A stretch of DNA of 64,000 nucleotides from Rhexocercosporidium sp. MPI-PUGE-AT-0058 (taxonomy: Eukaryota; Ascomycota; Leotiomycetes; Helotiales), in NCBI GenBank assembly GCA_020746875.1, contig JAGTJL010000001.1:1364001-1428000 (forward strand). The letters run 5' to 3'. The position numbers and the translations under genes are program-made. A model generated the notes under the pieces. The model worked only from the letters and a program-made list of their open reading frames with translations. It was not told the origin of the DNA and searched no databases. This document shows, piece by piece, positions 23,001 to 35,618 of this stretch. Position 1 is the first letter of the stretch. Each line of letters starts with the position of its first letter.

Positions 23001-25637
23001 AGAAACAACGCAGTCGGGCAATGCAAGCATCGTCTGGGAGTTGGGATGCTTCCGATAGGTGTTGCAAGTGAGAATGAGGAGTCATCTGGCAGTGGTGGTT
23101 TGCCCAGCTCTGCTAATCCTAGAGACTCCCGGGTGCAAATAAAATACTGGTGATACCGCAGCCTTCCACGTGTCAGAGACTAATCGAGTAATCGAAACTC
23201 TGCTAGCACATAGTCTAGAGGCACAACGACTAGTTACAAAGGTAGACGATTCCGCGTAGGCTAAGTAAGTTGTGGTAGTCGCTGTGGGCATAGCAGGTAA
23301 GGCACCTAGAACTGCGGTATCGGACCAGGAGTCACAGTTTAAGACGAGATCAACTCCTCAAGCAGAAGCCCCCATTGCGAAACTTCTAAACTGATGCTTC
23401 CGGCTTACATGTACTTCGGATTGACTGGACTGTCTCGCAATCTTCGAGCTCAGCGTTGTACATGCTCCATTCAATAAAGGGCCCTTGGACTGAGCGGTAT
23501 ACTTGGCTCCTACGGATCTCCAAGGATCTCGACAATTTATTTTACCAACAACGAAGGCACCAAATCAATCGATTGCAGCACCTAAGAAACGAGGTAGTCA
23601 CCCTCGCATGTCATCCCTTATGATGATCACTTGCGACCTGCTACCCGTTGTGCCCATGGCAATTGCTCTCCACAATGGAAGAGATATTGTCGTTCAGAGA
23701 GCGGTCGGAGCGTTCGTCTTTCAGTGCTCGGTGCTGTTTCCCACTGTGCTGACTTCTCGTTAGGGTATCTGTCCTCGCTTGACTTTCAACTCCACCAATT
23801 CTCGTCAAAAATTCCTTTCGGTCATCTCTAAAGGCTTGGGTGTACATTTTTGTAACCCTATCCTAAGTTCATGCTATTGAGATTTCTACTGTGTTAATAT
23901 TTTCCTTTCGCCCTTTCTATGAAAGTGTCCAACCCTTCCTTTCAACACTCGCTTACTCTAGCTGATAGACGAGACAAATCATCACCAACAACAAGACTAA
24001 GAAAACCAAACCCTGCAGAATCTGACTACTGACTACCGAATAACTCTACTTATAACAAGATCAACCCTCCGGCATCAGTTCACCTACCCAAGAAAAGGCT
24101 CACCTCTCAAGCACTGAGCAGGCCCGTCCAAAACTTCCAACCAACAAGCACTCCCGGCAAACCTATGATAACACCGTCAAGCATCTCCCTCCAGGGAAAT
24201 CTGCCATCTATCATAAAGTACATACAAACGTGGAAATGGCTTGCAGCCGGTGAAGCCACTTGGAAATTAGAGACGCAATTCAAACCAACATCTCCAAAAC
24301 CCAACAGAAGTTCGGATCCTGAGCTAAACGAGCCCCTTGCCTCCTCGCTCGCTTGGCGAGGTGAATTGTGGGTCCGAGTTCCAAAACAAAGATGGAGATT
24401 TTGACTTTGAGATTTTTCGCGCGAGATCACCTGAACGTGCCTTACTAGGATAGCGACGATGCAATCGTTTGGACTCGGGAATACTGGCTGGCGATTGGTG
24501 CGAAGATTATAGATTTTACAGACCAGAGGATAAAGTATTGCTACAGTCGCAACTCGTTTGCTCAAATTCTAGGAGGGTACTGTAACAACCTGTTATACAG
24601 AGGTTTATGAGCATCCTTTAAGACGTCTGCTGAATGCCAGGAACCAACGCTTTGCGGAACGAAGTACTGCAGCGAACGCTGTTATTGCTCCTTTGTTGAC
24701 AGTCGTTACTGGCTCATGAAATACCGGGCGTTTTGGAACTATTTTCTTTAGTACATTCAGGTGCAAGTTCAAACTCACTCGATCATTAGAAACTGTTCCT
24801 AAATCATTACCTTCTGTCTAATGTACAATTTTGACAGTTTCTTGTTCCCTCAACACCAGACAAGCTTACATTGGGTTCGTTAAAGGAAACGCGACAACCG
24901 CTAGAGCGCATGAGATCCCCAAGACATACGCCATGAACCATACATTCAAGTTACTCAGCGTTGTTGAGTGTGTTCCAGTTTGGATTGCCACCTCTCATAC
25001 TAATACTTGCTGTCTCTGGGATTCGATCCTACAGCGCGGCAGGACTTACGGTCGTGATTGATCTTGACGCTTAATCCAGCCCCCACCCTGTAAATCACAA
25101 GACTTGCTCCCAATATGGCCAATTCCGAGATCTCTTGTATTGTCAAAGGATCTGGTGACTGCAACTGTCATCCGAGACCGCAAAGTGACTGAATCTCAGA
25201 CAACGCCTGTTTTTAATCTAACTGTAGCGAGACAATCGACTTGAGCTTAAACGCCGTCATTGACAAATATTAATTCTCACGTTTGTTGACTGTGTATATA
25301 CGTAAGCCCTCTTTGTTGTTCTGGCAGTCTGGAAGTCTTATTCAGCCAGTCAATATACCCGAACTTTCCCCGGGCCTATGAAACACACCCATGACGCTTT
25401 GGTGCGGCTTCGCTAAGGAAAATGGGGGGGTAAGGCGGGCAGAGGCAGGGCAGAGCGAGAGTGGAACTTCGAGGTTGACAGAGTGACTGACTGACCCATC
25501 ACGAACTGACAAGTTCAGGTCAACCCGCCAGGTCATTCTGCCACAACGTTGCGCAATATCCCTACCATATTGTTCCCGTTATGCTTCTCCGGTAGTAAGC
25601 AGAGAGAGGAAGAGAGAACCCACAAGGACGGCCTACG
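20041..25637. other. 5.6-kb gene-poor stretch
   Basis: Both strands carry only short open frames without known motifs or plausible splice chains. The longest, about 195 codons on the minus strand at 22256-22843, resembles nothing I can name. I see no transposase, reverse transcriptase or long terminal repeat. The rightmost part should hold the promoter of the Ldb17-like gene. A noncoding RNA or a fast-evolving gene cannot be excluded. Confidence 0.45.
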
Positions 25638-27266
25638 ATGGAGGAGTTTGAGTACTCTCTCGAGAACGAGCAGCAGTTCTGGGACGGTATTATGCGCCAA
25701 CTGGCCCCTCACTCCAGGAAATATACTGACTGTCTTGACGGAGTACAGAACTCGAGGACATTGTATCTGCGACATGCCCTTCCCATCAATTGATCGACAA
25801 TGCGCTGCGATCTTTCCTCCACTTTACGACGAACTTCAAAGACGAATACTTGAGTTCCGATTATGACTTTGCGCGGTGCCTTCAGAAACTCCTGCAGAGT
25901 GAGATCTTTGAAAATAACAAGGAGTATGTGAGAACCCAGATTGTCTACAGTCTTCTGCAGGAGGATGAGCCCGCGACGCTCTTTGTTATTGCGAGCTTCC
26001 TGCTCTTCGATGGGAGACAGGATGAGGCTACGTTCGAGATGATGACCACGGAGGGTTGCTTTCCTCGACTGCTGGACTTGATAAAGATGGGTAAGAGGGA
26101 TGATGCAAGGCTACATCGAATGCTGCTGGAATTGCTATACGAAATGTCTCGCTGCCAGCCCCTCAGCATGTTGGAATTGGCCCAGGTAGACGACGAATTC
26201 ATCATAATGCTATTCCAGATCATTGAGGAACTATCGGACGATGTAGATGATCCATATCATTATCCAGTCATCCGGGTACTGGTAAGTATATCTCTTTCCC
26301 AGCGCAACTTTCCACTAAGCTTTTATCTAGCTGGTCCTGAACGAACAATGGATGGTAGCATCCACCCGATCGCCAAACGAGTCCGACCCCCCATCTGCGA
26401 CTCCCACAAACAGAGTGATAAAGATCCTCTCCACACATGGATCCTCATACATGACCTTCGGCGAGAACATCATCTTGCTCCTGAACCGCGAGACAGAAAC
26501 CTCTCTGCAGCTTCTCATCCTCAAGCTCCTCTACCTCCTCTTCACAACGCGGGCAACTCACGAATACTTCTACACCAACGACCTCCGCGTACTTCTGGAC
26601 GTCATAATCCGCAACCTTCTCGACCTCCCAAACGAGCTAGTATCTCTAAGACACACCTACCTGCGGGTGATGTACCCTCTCTTGGCACACACCCAGCTAA
26701 ACCAACCCCCACATTACAAGCACGACGAGATCATCAAGGTCCTCAGCATCCTTGGTGGCTCCGCAAACGCACACTGGGAACCCGCCGACGAGACAACAGT
26801 CCGCCTCGTAGACAGAGTGGCAAAAGTACCCTGGCTCCGAGACGACGACGTTGTGAGCGAAGGAGAAGTAGCTCGCAAACTTCTCGGAATCTCCCTCTCG
26901 CCCACGCAAACAGCGAGCACGGTCAGCGTAGTGGATGTAGCAGGCGTGATGGAAAAGCCGGGCGTGCAGACCCCAAGCAGGAAACTAGAATTCGAAGAAG
27001 GTGTCCATGACCATGATGCCGAGAAGGACGGGAATAAGAAAGAGAATGAGAACGAGAATGAGAGCGATAGCAAAGAGAAGACAACACCTACAAAGAGACA
27101 CCCACCACCTCCCGTAAGAAGGAGGAGACACGCTCCCCCTCCTATACCGCCCCTGCTCCAAGTCAATGGCGGGAAGAAATTGCCTCCAAAAGCGCCGCCC
27201 AGGAGGAGAACGAGGCTGAAATCAATGTCTTCATCGGGGAATCTTGAGAACCAGGCTCAGGAGTAA
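25638..27266 (+). CDS. LDB17: Ldb17/Dip1/SPIN90-like actin regulator
   Basis: Three exons, 25638-25686, 25749-26281 and 26331-27266, give 505 residues. The body is an all-helical Leu-rich domain of the SPIN90/Ldb17 family (about 20-345), with segments such as [20 protein letters not shown] and [20 protein letters not shown]. The C-terminus is disordered: an acidic/Asn-Lys stretch, then proline clusters ([19 protein letters not shown]) suited to SH3 binding. Ldb17 and Dip1 activate Arp2/3 without a pre-existing filament and control actin at endocytic patches. The second intron has a CCACTAAGC branch site and a TTTTATCTAG acceptor. The gene is convergent with the Slm1-like gene, another cortical protein, but I see no evidence of functional linkage. 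Confidence 0.88.
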
Positions 27267-27916
27267 CGAAACGATTTGCAATTGGTGTTTCCATTTAGCG
27301 CCCTTTTCACGATACTTGTTGGTCTGCTGCATTACGTGGAAGCGAGGGCGTTTTATGGTTCATAGGGAGGTTCAGTCGGTCTGGATTCGAGATTCACAGG
27401 AAATTTAGCGAGTGCTTTGGCATTTGGTCGGCGTTGAGACGGAAGTCAAATCCAATCAGATGGGTTACGATCACGTTGACGAATGAATGGTATCGTGAGA
27501 CATATCCTTGTTTGTGTTTCACTCCTCTATGAATTCAGGTTGAAATGAAAGCCAATGTAATGTACAAACAATGCATAGATAATCTGATTATCTAGACATC
27601 TTACTGTACACGGTAAGTAGTTTGTTTTGAGCAGCACGCTGAAATTGGAAATAAGCGAATGGGAAAACAACAGGATGGATTGACCATCAAGGGGACTGAG
27701 CGGAAGTACATCAAACGAAGTTTTTTCTCAAAAAGTGGTCTGCGATTTGCAATTAACTATCTCCAACGTTCCAAAAACTCCAACCACTCTGCCCACTGCA
27801 TGCGATCCCAGCCATCCATCCATCCTAGTCAACCCTAGCCCCCACCCCGACCAGCCAACCCAGCTACCCTTTGATCATACATAGCTATATACAAATACTT
27901 CCATATGAATCTTTAC
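27267..27916. other. intergenic between convergent genes
   Basis: This is the 3' flank of LDB17 (+) and the Slm1-like gene (-). No feature is recognised. Confidence 0.6.
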
Positions 27917-30826
27917 TTAAACAATGCTCAAAGTCTCTTGGGTCTTGCTGTCCTTGGGGAACTCTCCGGGAACATGGAGTTGCGAGACACTCTGCACACT
28001 CTGGTGATTCTGTCCTGCAGCCAAGGATGGTCTGTTAACTTCTGTCAAAGGGCGGAGGACAGTTTCAATTGGATTGGTGCCAGCGCTGGCCGTTCCATTA
28101 GTGGTAATATCGCCCTGACTGCGAGCACCAGACATGAAGTTGGAGTCGGGTACTGCGTTTGCCAAAGCATTGTCTGGAGCAGCATATATAGCAGCTTCTT
28201 GCGCAGCTTGCTGCTCAGATTGCTGTTCGTAGGTGTCCGGTGCGGCAATTACAGCAGCCTCGCGAGCAGCCTGTTCTTCTTGCTGTTTACGGTACTCATC
28301 AGCCTTTTCAACTTCGTGACGATGATAAGCTTCTGACCCAACAGCCCCGATGGCAGCTCCACCCAATCCAGCAGCAGCAACTCCTACCGCAGAACCCACA
28401 GCGAATGGATGCTCGGTTCGAGCTCGTCCAAGGTCCTGGCTCATTCTTTGGTTTGTATATGGATTGACTCCATCTTCCCTAGCTTGCTGGTCGACGTAGG
28501 CACCATGTGTCGGGGAGGAAGCAGCATTGCCATATTGGTGCATGCTACTGCCTGGAAGGGTTCCAGCAGCAGCGACTACATCGCGATCTTCGAAACCGGA
28601 ACTTCCACTAGAGGGGGAGAGAGGAGCCTGTAAGCCTCGAGATAAATTGACATCTGATGGGAATCTCCCACCTGGCTGGGGACGTCTCGGCAATTCGTCT
28701 TGCTTCGGTCCTGTGCTAACAATGTCCGCGTTCGAGGCAGAGAAGGGCTCTTCGTCTTCCTCGTCCATGATCCCGTCGCTGCTGATGGAGCCAGCTCTCT
28801 GTGAGGTACCGCTGACGCTTCGAGCATGTTGACGGACGAATGCACTACGCTCTTGGGGTGATTTTTCTGTGAGAATTCGAATGTCCTCATACTAGAATGA
28901 AGGGTTAACAAACAAAGATCTAAAGGCAAAACTTGATACAAGCATCCAAAGCGGGAATCCCCTGTAGAAAGTGACGAGGAAATTGGAATGGGTGTGACCC
29001 AATCCCATCATTTCAGAACACTACTTGGCAGAAATTGACGTACCCATGCATTCATAGTATCGTAACTCTCTGCTCTAAAGACCCATGAGTGGCCGCGGTG
29101 CATCGAACCAGTCTGACGGCCCTTGAGCATGAATTTGTTTGATGATGAACCTTCGTTGGAGTGGGAGCCGAGCTTCTGTTCTGGAAGGTAAAGAGACATG
29201 ATCGGGGCCTGAGCCTTGTCCGCAGACTTGAACTCGTGAAGATGAGTTGGGGAAAGGACGTACCTAAGTATGAGTCAGTCACCATCACTAGTGAGGGAAA
29301 GGAGTGGATAGCTTACCAGCCAGCCGTGTAGCTTTTCAAGTACTTAGACTTTCGCTCCAGTAGTCCAGCGCGGACTTCCTGAGCGAGTTCGTTGTCCCGA
29401 CCAGGGTAATGAATGTTCTGGGCTTGTCGAACAGGTATGCTTGGGTCAACGAAATGGTCATCCTTTTGGATGAAACTGTTCCACTCGTGGTCCTTGGGCA
29501 TAGCAATGGGACCGGTGCGCAGTTCGTCTGCGGTGCTATACGCAGCGTCTGCCTCGCGCTTCAAGATTCCGGCATAGGCATTGTAGGATTTTTGGATTTC
29601 GCCTACAACGATAGCTTCAAGCTCTCTGCCTGATGCTTCGAGATTTAAGTATGCCTGCTCAATAAGTTAGCGATTGTCTCAACATCAAGCATAAATTTAT
29701 GCTCGTTCCCGCTAGAAAAAAGCCCGACGGAACCATAACTCCCCGTTGTCCTTTTTCTTCCTAAATATTGAATTTCGGCTTACCTGATGCAAATAGTTTT
29801 CCTCATCAATTTGTCTCTCGACCTGTCGGTCCGCTGCAAGCTTCAACAAGTAGGGATCCTTCTTGCCCGTCATCTGAGCAGGGTCCATATCAGACTGACC
29901 CAAGCCTTCTTGGAGTTCGTTGACAGCGCGGCGGGTGCCTTCCATCTCCTTGTCTACCGAATTCTTGAAGTCACTTGTAAGACCCTTGATCTCCTTGATC
30001 TTCTGGTTCAGATCACTACGCAAGCCAGTAAGAGCTTCAATGACATCATTCTCAATCTCTCTTGACTTGTTCGCTTCTGCAATTGCTGATCTGTGATAGC
30101 CGCGAAGCACTTGAACAGCATCATCAATGCCACCGGACTCTAGGAACATAGTAGGTGTAGAGGTGTTGTTGATCACATTGGAAATCTTTAGGAGATTCTT
30201 TGATCTATGATCGTAGCTTGATTGTATTTCTCGGAAGTAGGTGATCAGATCCTTGAGGACTTTGCGCCAGGCTGTTGGAAGACGTCAGTTTAGTTTTGCT
30301 ATATAATGAACAAGACTGACCACCACCTACCTTGGAATCTGTTCGCGAGGATCTCTGTGGGGTTGCCGGTGGTGGGAACTGGACAGTAGAAAGCACTGTG
30401 TGTTTCGTCTTCATCTCCAGCGGGTTGGAGGGCCAGACTGCGAACACTGCCAGCTCTTGAGCTTCTGCGACTGGAGCTTCTCTTCATGGATCCAGTTCTG
30501 CGCAAGGATGCCTTCTTCTTCAAGGTTCCCCCGCGCGATGGGATCAGGGTATCGCCTTGCGACATGACAGAGTTGGATCGCTGCATTGGGCCGTCAATTA
30601 TAGAGCTTCCTCGTTGGCTTGCGTCCCACTCTTCGTTAAATCTCCCTTGAGTCGCGGATTGTGCCAGCAGGGAAGGGTCGGTAGGATAGGCAGGTGTTGA
30701 TCCGAAGTCAGTGGCTGCTACTGTGCCTGTGCCTATGTTTGCTCGAGAGCTGCTTGCACCGTAACCTCTGTCGATGTGGGCTTGAGAAGGAGGAGGGACT
30801 GCTGAGTTGGGGTTGAGAGTCGTCAT
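27917..30826 (-). CDS. Slm1-like F-BAR/PH-domain protein (TORC2 effector)
   Basis: Five exons (30826-30331, 30271-29784, 29654-29317, 29263-29044, 28891-27917) give 838 residues. A disordered Ser/Arg-rich N-terminus with SMKRSSSRRSSRAGSVRSL leads into a helical F-BAR-like region (about 160-440; AWRKVLKDLITYFREIQSSY and the Lys-rich segment after it). A PH domain follows (about 435-560; YVLSPTHLHEFK ... WVFRAESYDTMNAW). Yeast Slm1/2 bind PI(4,5)P2 at eisosomes and recruit TORC2 substrates. The long C-terminal tail is unlike yeast Slm1. It contains a small-residue hydrophobic run (AVGVAAAGLGGAAIGAVG), a charged helix and two related AAxEAAxIAAPD-like copies. The ATG at 30826 is the first in frame; an upstream open stretch begins only with TTG. 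Confidence 0.88.
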
Positions 30827-32855
30827 ATTGAAGAAGAAAGGGAGGGCGAAGGAGTGAGAGGGCGAGAGGGCGGGAGGAGTCAAGGATGGTCGTTGTTGTT
30901 CGACGTCTAGTCTCTGACGTAGTTTCGAACTAAACAAGTCGTTTCAATACGTTAGAGGGAAGCCATCTATCTCTGTGCTGTGACTGAATCTGCGACTAGG
31001 GGGAGACCAACAGGTTGGAGGGAAAGAAAGCGGTCGAGATGGACTTCACTTACTGCTGAATATGTATGTGTCTGGTATTGTATTTGTGTCAGGGATGTAC
31101 AGTATGGGAGGGGGAGGGAGGACCCTGATTGTCCTGTTGGCGAATGCTTCTCCTTCTGGCGCTTGATTGGGCGGTGACTGTTTACTTGGTCTCAGTCCCG
31201 TCGGTATTTGTTCGGTTGAAGAGAGGAAAGATATAACAGAGGAAGAGGAGAGAGGCTTGACCGGTCCGGGGGGAGTTGGAGGAGAGAGGAGAGGAGCTGG
31301 GGTGGGTACGAGGCAGGGTGGAGAATACAATATTATGTTATGTCAGGTAAAGCAGGCGGCAGGAAGGAGAAGGAGAAGGAGGATGAGGATGAGGATGAGG
31401 ATGAGCAGGAAGTGAGGATCAGCAGATGGCAGTGCCCGCTGGCAAACAGCTACCGACAGTATTGTACTGGACTGGACTTGCTGCTCCCTTGTCGTACTGT
31501 ACGTACTGTATGATTGCGATGTTCCCTTTCGCGGCTGATGACGTCGCACGCAGCCCAAGCCCGATCCCGACCAAGCCACCGCCATCACCACCACCACCAC
31601 CACTACCACCACATGTGAGAACGATGGAAAACTAGCTGCCCTACTTACTTGACTTACTTGACTTACTTGACTACGTAGGCACGGAATGCGAGAACGAAAG
31701 GGGACTGGGACAAGCTAGGTCGGGCCAGGATATCCAGCCAGCACAACACAGCCAGATAGATAGATAGATAGACATATTGAACCACAAGCGTTTTTCTGGC
31801 CTATCGACTTCGGCTCCCAGCTGTTCTACATACATCTCTACATTTCCAAGGTTTCTCACGTAGCAGTGGCTAATAATCATGTTGCAGCATGTCACGACTC
31901 TAGACTCTACTATCTTGGGCAGCCCCCTACCTATCCACTCACCGTGCTACTGGTACAGTAATGTGCTTTGCCTTTGCCGTTCATCCCGCGGACGTTGGCA
32001 TCGACATTATCGCGGACTGAGCTTCACTTCTACTTTAGCAGAGATATGCCGACAACGAGAAGCCAGTCGGCAACTAGGAATATCGTATACTCTTTGCCGC
32101 TACCGGTATTGTATCGTGTGGCTATGACTTTGCAGCACATTCGCCAGCCAAGTCCAGACGTCGAGGACCAGTCTTCCTTTGAGTGTACAACTGTACCTCG
32201 TCCGCAACTCTCCGTCTTCTACTACTTGTATCACTCCTCCTCCCAACACCCGAGCAACCGTTCCGGTTCTCGTCACCCACCAACCTTAAGCTGCACCTCA
32301 CTACATCTCACGGCATCTACATGTGCAGCCAGCTAACGAAACCATCCACTCACCCACTCACCGATATCTAGGTACCTGGGTAGGTACTTTCGTACCACAA
32401 TTTCTCCAACTCTGCCCAAAGCAGCCGAGGAGCCAAGCGAACACGCGAATGCGCTCTAGCAACAAATATTTTACCCCACATCCGAACAGATCAGACGCCA
32501 GACTGGCCAGGATTATGCTTTTGCTACGTCAGCCTACACTTGCTGATCTCCCGGATACAATCTCGTTTCACTCCAACTTGCAAGCACTACCTAAACTTTA
32601 AAATGATTCAAGAATCATCATATCATGCTGTGCCAGTCACAATTAGCTACACTGGACCGCGGCAGTTACAGTAATGGATTAAAATCAAATCTTTTCGATT
32701 CTGCTCACGTTCAACCCTATCATCACATCGTGACCCTTCCACGACGTATGCTCCCAAGCTCCCTCGAACTAGATGAGACATCTGCCTTTTTGGAAAGTAG
32801 CCTTCCCCTCCCTTGACGCTAATGCAATCAATACTCAATGTTGGATGGAATCATC
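30827..32855. other. long upstream region of the Slm1-like gene and 3' flank of THS1
   Basis: From 30830 to about 31640 the plus strand is G/A-rich, hence pyrimidine-rich in the sense of the Slm1-like gene. It carries GTACAGTA/TACTGTAC-type motifs at about 31095, 31456-31510 and 31950. Microsatellites occur at 31644-31670 and 31755-31770. No coding gene is supported. Confidence 0.5.
31644..31670 (+). repeat. (CTTACTTGA)x3 tandem repeat
   Basis: Three perfect 9-base copies. Confidence 0.9.
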
Positions 32856-35391
32856 TCATACCGTGGCATCCTTCTCGGCAGCCTTGGCATCTCCAGGGAA
32901 AGGATTGTCCGATCTTCGCTCATCCCGTAATGCCTTGAGTTTCGAGATAGCCTCTTCCAAGGGAACTGGCTTGCCTCGGTCCTGGCTCGATGTATCATCA
33001 CGATTCCGAACGTTGACCTCTCGTCCAGTCATCTCCTGATCACCCACAACTATATACATGTTAGCTTGGGTTTCATATCTAATATCAGGGTCCCTTACCG
33101 AAAATGAAGTTGTACTGGGCCAATTGTCCTGTACGGATCTTCTTCTGCAATGTGTTCCCACTGAGGTCCACGTCGATGAACATGTTCTGAGCCTTGAAGA
33201 TACCCTGGACTTCCTTGGCATAGTCGAAATAACCAACACCAACTGGGATAACCAGAATTTGTCGGGGACTCAACCAGAAGGGCCACTTTCCACCAAAATG
33301 CTCCGTCAAGATAGCTGTGAATCGCTCGATGCTACCAGCGATAGCTCGATGAATCATGACAGGTCGTGCGCAACCAGGAGTGAGTGGCTTGTAAACTCTC
33401 TCCTTCTTTCCATCTGGTCCAACAATAGCAGGCTTCTTTGTCTCCTCCTGTTTTGGCTTCGCGGCTGCATCGCCTTCCTCCTTGGGCTTCGTGACCATCT
33501 CGGACGTCATGTACTCTAGACCAAAGTTTTGAGGAAGTTGGAAATCCAGTTGAATTGTAGCACATTGCCAGTCACGCTTCAAGCAATCGGAAATGGTGAT
33601 ATCAATCTTGGGTCCATAGAAGGCACCATCCCCCTCGTTGAGCTCCCAAGCTCCCTTGGTAAACTCATCCAATGCGGAGCGAAGCTTAGCCTCAGCCATA
33701 TCCCAGACTTCTCGCTTGCCCATAAACTTCTCTGGTCGTGTAGAGAGCTTCATCTTGAACGTGAAACCAAAGAGACCATAAACCGTGTTCAAGAAATCAA
33801 ACAGCTGCATGATTTCCTCCTCGATTTGGTCCTCGCGGCAGAAAATATGAGCATCGTCTTGCTGGAATCTTCGAACTCTCGTCAATCCTGACAACGCACC
33901 AGATGCCTCATTGCGATGAAGTACACCGAAATCAGCCACTCTCCAAGGCAACTCCCGATGACTTCTCTCACGATGATCAAACATCAGGCAGTGTCCAGGG
34001 CAGTTCATGGGCTTCAGAGCAAATGTATCCTTCTCCGACATGAACGTGAACATATCGTCCTTGTAGTAGTCCCAGTGACCAGAAGTCTTCCAAAGCTCCG
34101 AGTTGTACATGTTAGGGGAAATAACTTCATTGTAGCCACGGGCCCAGTACTCCTCTCTCAGGAACGACTGTAAGGTGTTGTAGATTCTCGTGCCATGTGG
34201 TAACCACATTGCCGATCCAGGAGAGAGCTCGTGGAAGAAGAAGAGTTCTTGGTCTTTGCCAATCTTTCGGTGATCACGCTTCGCAGCTTCTTCCAAGAAT
34301 TTCTTGTGTTCGGCCATCTGCTTCTTATCTGGGAAAGAAACACCATAGATACGCTGAAGAGAGTCATTGTCCTTGTTGCCCAAGAAATATGAAGCCGAGT
34401 TCTTCATGATTGCGAACGTCTCGATCCTTCCAGTATTGGGTACGTGGGGGCCTCGGCAGAGATCAATAAGAGGTCCGTTTCGGTACACTGTGGTGAACTC
34501 TCCATCCTTGATCTTATCCTTAATGATGTGCTGCTTGTACTTGTTGTACGAGAACATCTCCAGAAGGTCTTCCTTGGATAGAACCAATCGCTCAAAGGGT
34601 TGCTTTTCTTTGACGATCTGGCTGACTAAGGTCTCCAGAGGCTTCCAATCCGATTGTTGAACTGGGGCCCCATCTGGCAGGGACATCTCATAGTAAAAAC
34701 CGCTCTCGATTGGAGGGCCAATGCAAAGACTGCAGCCGAACCGTCTCTCTGAAGCTTCACCAAGAATGTGTGCGCTTGAGTGCCAAAAGACCTTCTTGCC
34801 CAGCTCGTCATCAAAAGACAGCAGCTCCAACTTGCAGCTCTCCTCCAAAGGTCTCTCCAGATCCCACAACTGCTCATCGTCTCCATTGAGTTTGGCTACC
34901 ACAGTCCGCTTGAACAAGCTGTTCGAAATGCCCTTTGCAATATCCGCAGGCGTAGTCTCCCATGATGTTCCTGCCTTCTGGCTTCCGTCTGCGAGGGTAA
35001 TCGTAATTGGTTCTCGGGGTTTGGCAGCAATTTCGGCGTCAAACTTTGACTTCAATTTGCTATAGAGCTTGAGTCGATCGTCAAGGAATTGAGGTTCTAA
35101 TCGAATATCGGTATCAGTAATGGGCCAATAGAGACAAAGGTACGTAAATTCCCCACGACAATGGTGTCGAGTTTGCAGACGGCTACGTACGTGGCTTCAT
35201 TTCAAGTGGTCCTGTAGTCAAAATGTTATTCTTGCTGAAGATATACTGTTTTGGGGGCATCATGTCTTACCAGCATCTGCCCCGCCATCCCCCCCTCCTT
35301 TCTCCTTCTTGACTTTCTGTTTCTTCTCACCAATGGCTACTTTCTTGACGCCTTCAGCGACGGCCTCAACGGCTTTTTGTGATTTCTCCAT
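32856..35391 (-). CDS. THS1: threonyl-tRNA synthetase, cytosolic
   Basis: Four exons (35391-35271, 35211-35191, 35096-33099, 33049-32856) give 777 residues. The second exon is only 21 bases. After a Lys-rich eukaryotic N-terminal extension come the TGS domain ([13 protein letters not shown]), the second additional/editing domain with its [10 protein letters not shown] motif and the class II catalytic core. Class II motifs visible are motif 2 ([22 protein letters not shown]) and motif 3 (AIAGSIERF), with the zinc-site [10 protein letters not shown]. The anticodon-binding domain lies at the end and is completed by the last exon ([18 protein letters not shown]). The enzyme charges tRNA-Thr for cytosolic translation. 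No mitochondrial presequence is seen at the chosen ATG. It is divergent from GAR1 across 227 bases. Confidence 0.97.
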
Positions 35392-35618
35392 AGTTGTACG
35401 CGGAATGTTGTTGTCAATGTCCCAAGTTGACCTTGCGACTTTGTTGAAGAAGTATCGCGGTGAGTCTTGTGTGAGTCGAAGTTGGTCTTCCTATCGGGCC
35501 CTTGCTAAGCCTATCTCGACCTTAGCGGCGGCCGCTTGAACTTTTCGGAAGAACTTGAGCTTCACCAGAATTTCCAAAGTTCTGGAAATTTTCTAGACAA
35601 CCACCACCACAAGCAACA
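35392..35618. promoter_or_regulatory. compact divergent promoter THS1 / GAR1
   Basis: Only 227 bases separate the two start codons, so both leaders and promoters must fit here. A GAACTT...AAAGTTCTGGAAATTTTCTAGA stretch near 35545-35597 contains spaced GAA/TTC triplets reminiscent of a heat-shock element; this is weak. Confidence 0.55.

Noticed and set aside
30827..30937. N-terminal extension of the Slm1-like protein
   Set aside because: The frame is open upstream but begins only with TTG; the first ATG is at 30826.
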